A program made the position numbers and the translations under genes. Positions 32,519-35,687 of a stretch of 35,687 bases of DNA are shown here, in pieces (position 1 is the first letter of the stretch; every line of letters starts with the position of its first letter). The notes below the pieces were generated by a model. It did not search any database and was not told the DNA's origin. It saw only the letters and a list, made by a program, of their open reading frames with translations. This stretch comes from Betaproteobacteria bacterium (GTDB lineage Bacteria > Pseudomonadota > Gammaproteobacteria > Burkholderiales > Burkholderiaceae_C). The stretch lies in assembly GCA_025358155.1 (NCBI GenBank), contig JANYKR010000127.1:1-35687 (forward strand), in the 5' to 3' direction.

Positions 32519-33274
32519 ATGCCCTTCGACTTTTTAGGCAAACGTGTGCTGGTGGCCGGCGGCAGCCGCGGCATCGGCCGGGCCATCGCGCTCGGCTTTG
32601 CCGCCGCCGGCGCCGATGTCTCGATCTGCGCGCGCAGCGCGCCGGCCCTGCAGACCACCCATGACGATCTCGCCCAACAGGGCCACCGGGTGCACGCCGC
32701 CGTCTGCGATCTGGCCGATGGGCCGGCGGTGGCGCGTTACGTTGATGCTGCGGCAGCGGCGCTGGGCGGCATCGACGTGCTGGTCAACAACGCCTCGGGC
32801 TTTGGCATGGGCGACGACGAGGCGGGCTGGGCCGCCGGCTTGTCGGTGGACGTGATGGCGATGGTGCGGGCGTCGCATGCCGCCGTGCCGCATCTGCTGG
32901 CCGCAACCGGCGCCTCGATCATCCACATCTCGTCGATCTCGGGGCTGCGGCCGTCCACCCGGTCGGCCGCCTATGCCGCGGTCAAGGCGGCGATGATGAG
33001 CTACACCGGCAGCCAGGCGGCGATGCTGGCGAGGCAGGGCGTGCGGGTGAACTGCATCGCCCCCGGGTCGGTCGAGTTTGCCGGTGGCGTCTGGGACCAG
33101 CGCAAGCAGGCCGGCGATGCGCTCTACGCCCGCACGCTGGCCGGCATGCCGTTTGGCCGCATGGGCACGCCCGACGAAATCGCCGAGGTGGCGCTGTTTC
33201 TGGCCTCGGCCCATGCCCGCTGGGTCACCGGCCAGGTCATCGCGGTAGATGGCGGCCAGTTGCTGGGGGTCTAA
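32519..33274 (+). CDS. Short-chain dehydrogenase/reductase
   Basis: 251 residues, classical SDR. The cofactor motif GGSRGIG is at 14-20, NNAS about 90-93, and the catalytic set Ser139 or Ser141, Tyr152 and Lys156 (AAYAAVKAA). The basic residue after the cofactor glycines, CARS (38-41), hints at NADP(H) preference. PGSVEFAGG and VTGQVIAVDGGQLLGV follow at the end. Substrate not readable. AAGGA precedes the ATG. Located between the WS/DGAT and the GGT-like genes with a 4-bp gap to the latter; in lipid context it could reduce a keto-acyl or fatty aldehyde intermediate, but this is inference. Confidence 0.92.
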   Translation: MPFDFLGKRVLVAGGSRGIGRAIALGFAAAGADVSICARSAPALQTTHDDLAQQGHRVHAAVCDLADGPAVARYVDAAAAALGGIDVLVNNASGFGMGDDEAGWAAGLSVDVMAMVRASHAAVPHLLAATGASIIHISSISGLRPSTRSAAYAAVKAAMMSYTGSQAAMLARQGVRVNCIAPGSVEFAGGVWDQRKQAGDALYARTLAGMPFGRMGTPDEIAEVALFLASAHARWVTGQVIAVDGGQLLGV

Positions 33275-33278
33275 TCCG

Positions 33279-35033
33279 ATGACCCCCTCAAACACTGAAC
33301 CCGGCCGCAACGGCGCAGCCCACCCCACCGAGAAGCGGTCCGCCACCGGCAGCCGGGGCATGGTGGTCAGCAACCACCCGCTGGCCTCTGCCGCCGGTGC
33401 CGAGATGCTGGCGGCCGGCGGCAATGCGGTGGACGCGGCCGTGGCCACGCTGTTCACGTTGTCGGTGGTCGAGCCGATGATGGTCGGCCTGCTGGGCGGC
33501 GGCTTTGCCAACCTGCGGCTGGCCGATGGCCGACAGACCATCCTGGAGGGCCAGGGCCGCTGCCCGCTGGCGGTGGGCGCCACCACTTTCACACCGGACC
33601 CCGACGCCGCCCCCGGCATGCTGGACGCGCTGGGCCGGCGCAACAGCGTGGGTCGGGCGGCCGTGGCCACACCCGGCAACCTGATGGCCTGGTGCGAGAT
33701 GCTGGCGCGCCATGGCCGGCTGTCGCTGGCCGATGTGGTCGAGCCGGCCATCCGCCACGCCACACGCGGCTTTGCCGCCACCCGCTACCTGGCCGACTGC
33801 GTGGCCGATTGCGCGGCCGACCTGGCGCTGGACCCGGAGATCGCCCGCGTCTTCTTGCCCGGCGGCAGGCCGCTGGCGCAAGGTGACCGGGTGGCCAACC
33901 CGGCCTGTGCCGACAGCCTGCGCCTGGTGGTGCAACACGGGCCGGGTGCGCTGTACGGCGGTGCGCTGGGCGTGCAGCTCACCAGTGACATGCAGCAGCA
34001 CGGCGGCTACCTGGCCCCAGCCGATCTGCACGCCTACCGCACAAATGACATGGCCGTGCTGCGCAGCTTCTACCGCGGCTTCGAGATCACCGGCCCGCCG
34101 CCGCCTTGCGCCGGCCCGCTGCACATCGGGCAGATGCTCAACATCCTGGAGGGCTTTGATCTGGCCGCCGCCGGCTTTGGCACGCCGGCCAGCGCCCACC
34201 TGCTGGTCGAGGTGATCAAGATCGCCTTTGCCGACCGCGCCGCCTGCACCGGCGACCCGGACTTTGTAGCGGTGCCGGTGGCCCGGCTGTTGTCGGCCGA
34301 CTACGCCGCACAGCGCCGCGCCGAGATCGACCCGCAGCGCGCCCGGCAGTGGCAGGCCGGCATCGCTGCAGCCAGCACCGCTGCCGGCAGCGCCGCCGCC
34401 GAGCGCCATTCATCCGGAAGCGCTGCCTCCGAAAGTTCCAATACCACCCACATCACCGTGGCCGACCGGGACGGCCTGGTGGTCTGCGCAACCCAGACCC
34501 TCAATTCGTTGTTCGGTGCACGCTACATGGTGCCGGGCACCGGCCTGATCCCCAACAACTACCTCTACGTCTTCAACCCGCAGCCCGGGCTGGCCAACTC
34601 GCTGGCGCCGGGCAAGCGGGTCACCTCGTCAATGGCGCCGCTGATCGTGCAAAAAGACGGTCAGCTGCGCTTTGCACTCGGCCTGCCGGGCGGGCTGCGC
34701 ATCTTTCCGTCGGCGATGCAGGCGCTGATCAACCTGATCGACCACGGCATGGGGCTGCAGCAGGCCATCGAAGCACCGCGCCTGTGGACGCAAGGCTTCG
34801 GGCTGGAGCTGGAGCCGCAGTTCCCGGACGCCCTGGCCGACGCGCTGCAGCAACGTGGCCACGCCACCCTGCGGGTGCCCAACGTCGGCGGCGGCCTCTG
34901 CGCGATCCGTTTCGAGGCCAACGGCGACATGGAAGGCGCCGCCTGCTGGCGCGCCGACGGCACCGCCATCGGCCTGGGTGGCGGCCTGGCACGCGGCGGC
35001 GTGCGCTTCTTGCCCGAAGCGCGGCGATCCTGA
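33279..35033 (+). CDS. Gamma-glutamyltransferase-like Ntn hydrolase
   Basis: 584 residues. GGT enzymes cleave themselves before a Thr that becomes the nucleophile. Here TTH (389-391) before VADRDGL is that site, with T389 the nucleophile by analogy to E. coli T391. GGGFANLRLADG (72-84) and VTSSMAPLIV, FALGLPGGLRI are family blocks. The usual RExxAP, which binds the gamma-glutamyl carboxylate, reads EGQGRCPL instead, so ordinary glutathione use is doubtful. An Ala/Ser-rich insertion (about 362-388) precedes the nucleophile. There is no signal peptide, so a cytoplasmic place is likely. Its ATG is 4 bp after the SDR stop. A perfect hairpin overlaps its stop codon. Confidence 0.85.
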   Translation: MTPSNTEPGRNGAAHPTEKRSATGSRGMVVSNHPLASAAGAEMLAAGGNAVDAAVATLFTLSVVEPMMVGLLGGGFANLRLADGRQTILEGQGRCPLAVGATTFTPDPDAAPGMLDALGRRNSVGRAAVATPGNLMAWCEMLARHGRLSLADVVEPAIRHATRGFAATRYLADCVADCAADLALDPEIARVFLPGGRPLAQGDRVANPACADSLRLVVQHGPGALYGGALGVQLTSDMQQHGGYLAPADLHAYRTNDMAVLRSFYRGFEITGPPPPCAGPLHIGQMLNILEGFDLAAAGFGTPASAHLLVEVIKIAFADRAACTGDPDFVAVPVARLLSADYAAQRRAEIDPQRARQWQAGIAAASTAAGSAAAERHSSGSAASESSNTTHITVADRDGLVVCATQTLNSLFGARYMVPGTGLIPNNYLYVFNPQPGLANSLAPGKRVTSSMAPLIVQKDGQLRFALGLPGGLRIFPSAMQALINLIDHGMGLQQAIEAPRLWTQGFGLELEPQFPDALADALQQRGHATLRVPNVGGGLCAIRFEANGDMEGAACWRADGTAIGLGGGLARGGVRFLPEARRS

Positions 35034-35054
35034 CCCCCTGCGCTCAGGATCGCC
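35023..35054 (+). terminator. 11-bp hairpin overlapping the GGT-like stop codon
   Basis: GGCGATCCTGA (35023-35033) with TCAGGATCGCC (35044-35054), loop CCCCCTGCGC. The stem's first half ends with the TGA stop itself. No T-tract follows, so a Rho-dependent or processing role is possible. Confidence 0.5.
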
Positions 35055-35248
35055 TGGGGAAGGTAGCGGCACGGTCGGCCCGGTGCGGCGCCTGTGTCAG
35101 AAAGGCCGCTGACCCAGGTCAAAGCGCCAAACGAGGATCGGCCTATCTTGGTTGTCAGTCTGTCAGTTCGCAGCCCTGTTGGCGACTCCTGCACTGAGGG
35201 TGTGTTCAACAGGCCGCCCTGCAAAGCCGGCCCCCTGGAGCAACCTGA
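35055..35248. other. Spacer with no gene recognised
   Basis: The 491-bp stretch from 35034 to 35524 has no intact gene. Its first part, up to the broken PEP-CTERM gene, shows no promoter, repeat or RNA gene that I can support. Confidence 0.5.
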
Positions 35249-35251
35249 ACC

Positions 35252-35553
35252 CTGTCAGCCAAATCCCTTTGCGTTTCGGCCCTGTCCTTGCGGTGTCTGA
35301 CGGCCGCCGATGCCGCGCCGGTGACCTACCCGTTCTTTGCAAACTCCACCTTCGACACCAGTGGCATGACCGGCATTTCCGGCGGCTTCACCTGTGTCGC
35401 GAGCGACTTCATCAGCGCCAACCTCACCGCGTGCCCGAACCCCAATCTGCCGCCATGCGGCTGGCCGGACTTGGCCTGATCACTGCAGGGATGCTGCGAC
35501 GCAAACCCGGGCCCGTTGCGGCGCTCAGGCCGTCAACCCCAGGCTCGGATTGA
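35252..35553 (+). pseudogene. Broken PEP-CTERM (exosortase-sorted) protein gene
   Basis: Frame A, open from 35249 to about 35479, gives an export-signal-like start (SAKSLCVSALSL...AADAAPVTYPFF) and a short mature part (STFDTSGMTG, GGFTCVASDF). A GGAG at 35236-35239 precedes CTG at 35252, where an ATG is expected. The PEP-CTERM tail is in another frame: VPEP at 35431-35442, then a short hydrophobic stretch and RRK, as in exosortase substrates. The total is far below usual length, so an internal deletion with frameshift is likely. The Ser/Thr-rich mature region typical of these proteins is mostly missing. Real decay versus assembly error cannot be told from one sequence. Confidence 0.6.
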
Positions 35554-35687
35554 CCAACACCTTGGTTCCGGTGGCGCGCTGGTTGTAAACCGCGATCACC
35601 TCGGGCTGCAGCATCTGCGCAAGCGAGATCACCTGGGTGTAGTGGCTGGCAAAGGTGGTCTTGAGCTCGGCGGCCACGCGCTGGCGC
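35525..35687 (-). CDS. C-terminal end of an unidentified protein (runs off window)
   Basis: Only the last 53 residues are seen, ending TGA at 35525-35527: RQRVAAELKTTFASHYTQ, then VISLAQMLQPEVIAVYNQRA and a GTKVLVNPSLGLTA tail. The mix of an amphipathic helix and a loop is protein-like and the codon bias fits the genome. I do not recognise the family. The gene starts beyond the window's right edge. Confidence 0.6.
   Translation of the reverse strand, partial: RQRVAAELKTTFASHYTQVISLAQMLQPEVIAVYNQRATGTKVLVNPSLGLTA

Overview
The window is about 35.7 kb of very GC-rich, densely coding bacterial chromosome. Burkholderiales (Betaproteobacteria) is the best guess. The evidence is a Bug-type (TctC) solute receptor, BKACE, DUF2805 and VF530 family proteins, a remnant of a PEP-CTERM (exosortase-sorted) protein, and strong third-position G/C bias. 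I cannot name the genus. I see no rRNA, tRNA, CRISPR array, insertion sequence or phage gene.

Layout. (1) 1-7279, minus strand: a partial acyltransferase-3 membrane protein, then a directon read right to left as marR, RND adaptor, RND pump, beta-keto acid cleavage enzyme, Bug receptor. The junctions are tight: 22 bp, 4-bp overlap, 2 bp, 63 bp. (2) 7474-9547, minus: a type I J-domain protein lacking a G/F linker, and a DUF429 protein. (3) 9671-10969: a DMT/EamA permease convergent with a VF530 protein. (4) 11103-13401: an unrecognised 105-residue protein and a divergent FtsH-like AAA metalloprotease. (5) 13552-16373: an ReAV-type asparaginase overlapping by 4 bp a 4-hydroxybutyryl-CoA-dehydratase-like/HpaB-family protein in which two of four cluster ligands are replaced. 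(6) 16448-18753: DUF2805 protein, a secreted lipoprotein and an MFS transporter. (7) 18867-21295: a paired acyl-CoA dehydrogenase operon. Its 113-bp gap is filled by a 35-codon small ORF carrying two perfect hairpins; the second hides the ribosome-binding site of the downstream gene. (8) 21376-28771: P1-family aminopeptidase, lipase-like lipoprotein, RsuA pseudouridine synthase, LLM flavin oxidoreductase, RibF, a class A acid phosphatase lacking its export end, and TerC. (9) 29023-35033: acyl-CoA ligase, wax ester synthase/DGAT-like acyltransferase, SDR and a gamma-glutamyltransferase-like enzyme. (10) 35034-35687: a broken PEP-CTERM gene and the 3' end of an unidentified minus-strand gene.

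How the parts fit. Much of the content is acyl-CoA and carboxylic-acid metabolism: acyl-CoA ligase, ACAD pair, BKACE, WS/DGAT and SDR, with uptake and efflux proteins. Two themes lie outside the genes. Several transcription units end in long GC-rich stem-loops without a U-tract, with one canonical U-tract terminator at 21347-21374. Several starts (DUF2805, ribF, MFS) have a GATAAT/GATACT -10-like box 6-9 nt before the ATG, which suggests leaderless or near-leaderless mRNAs. The best candidate for something undescribed is the structured small-ORF linker between the two acyl-CoA dehydrogenase genes. The FtsH-like/105-residue pair, the efflux-BKACE-Bug directon and the cluster-less AbfD homologue come next.
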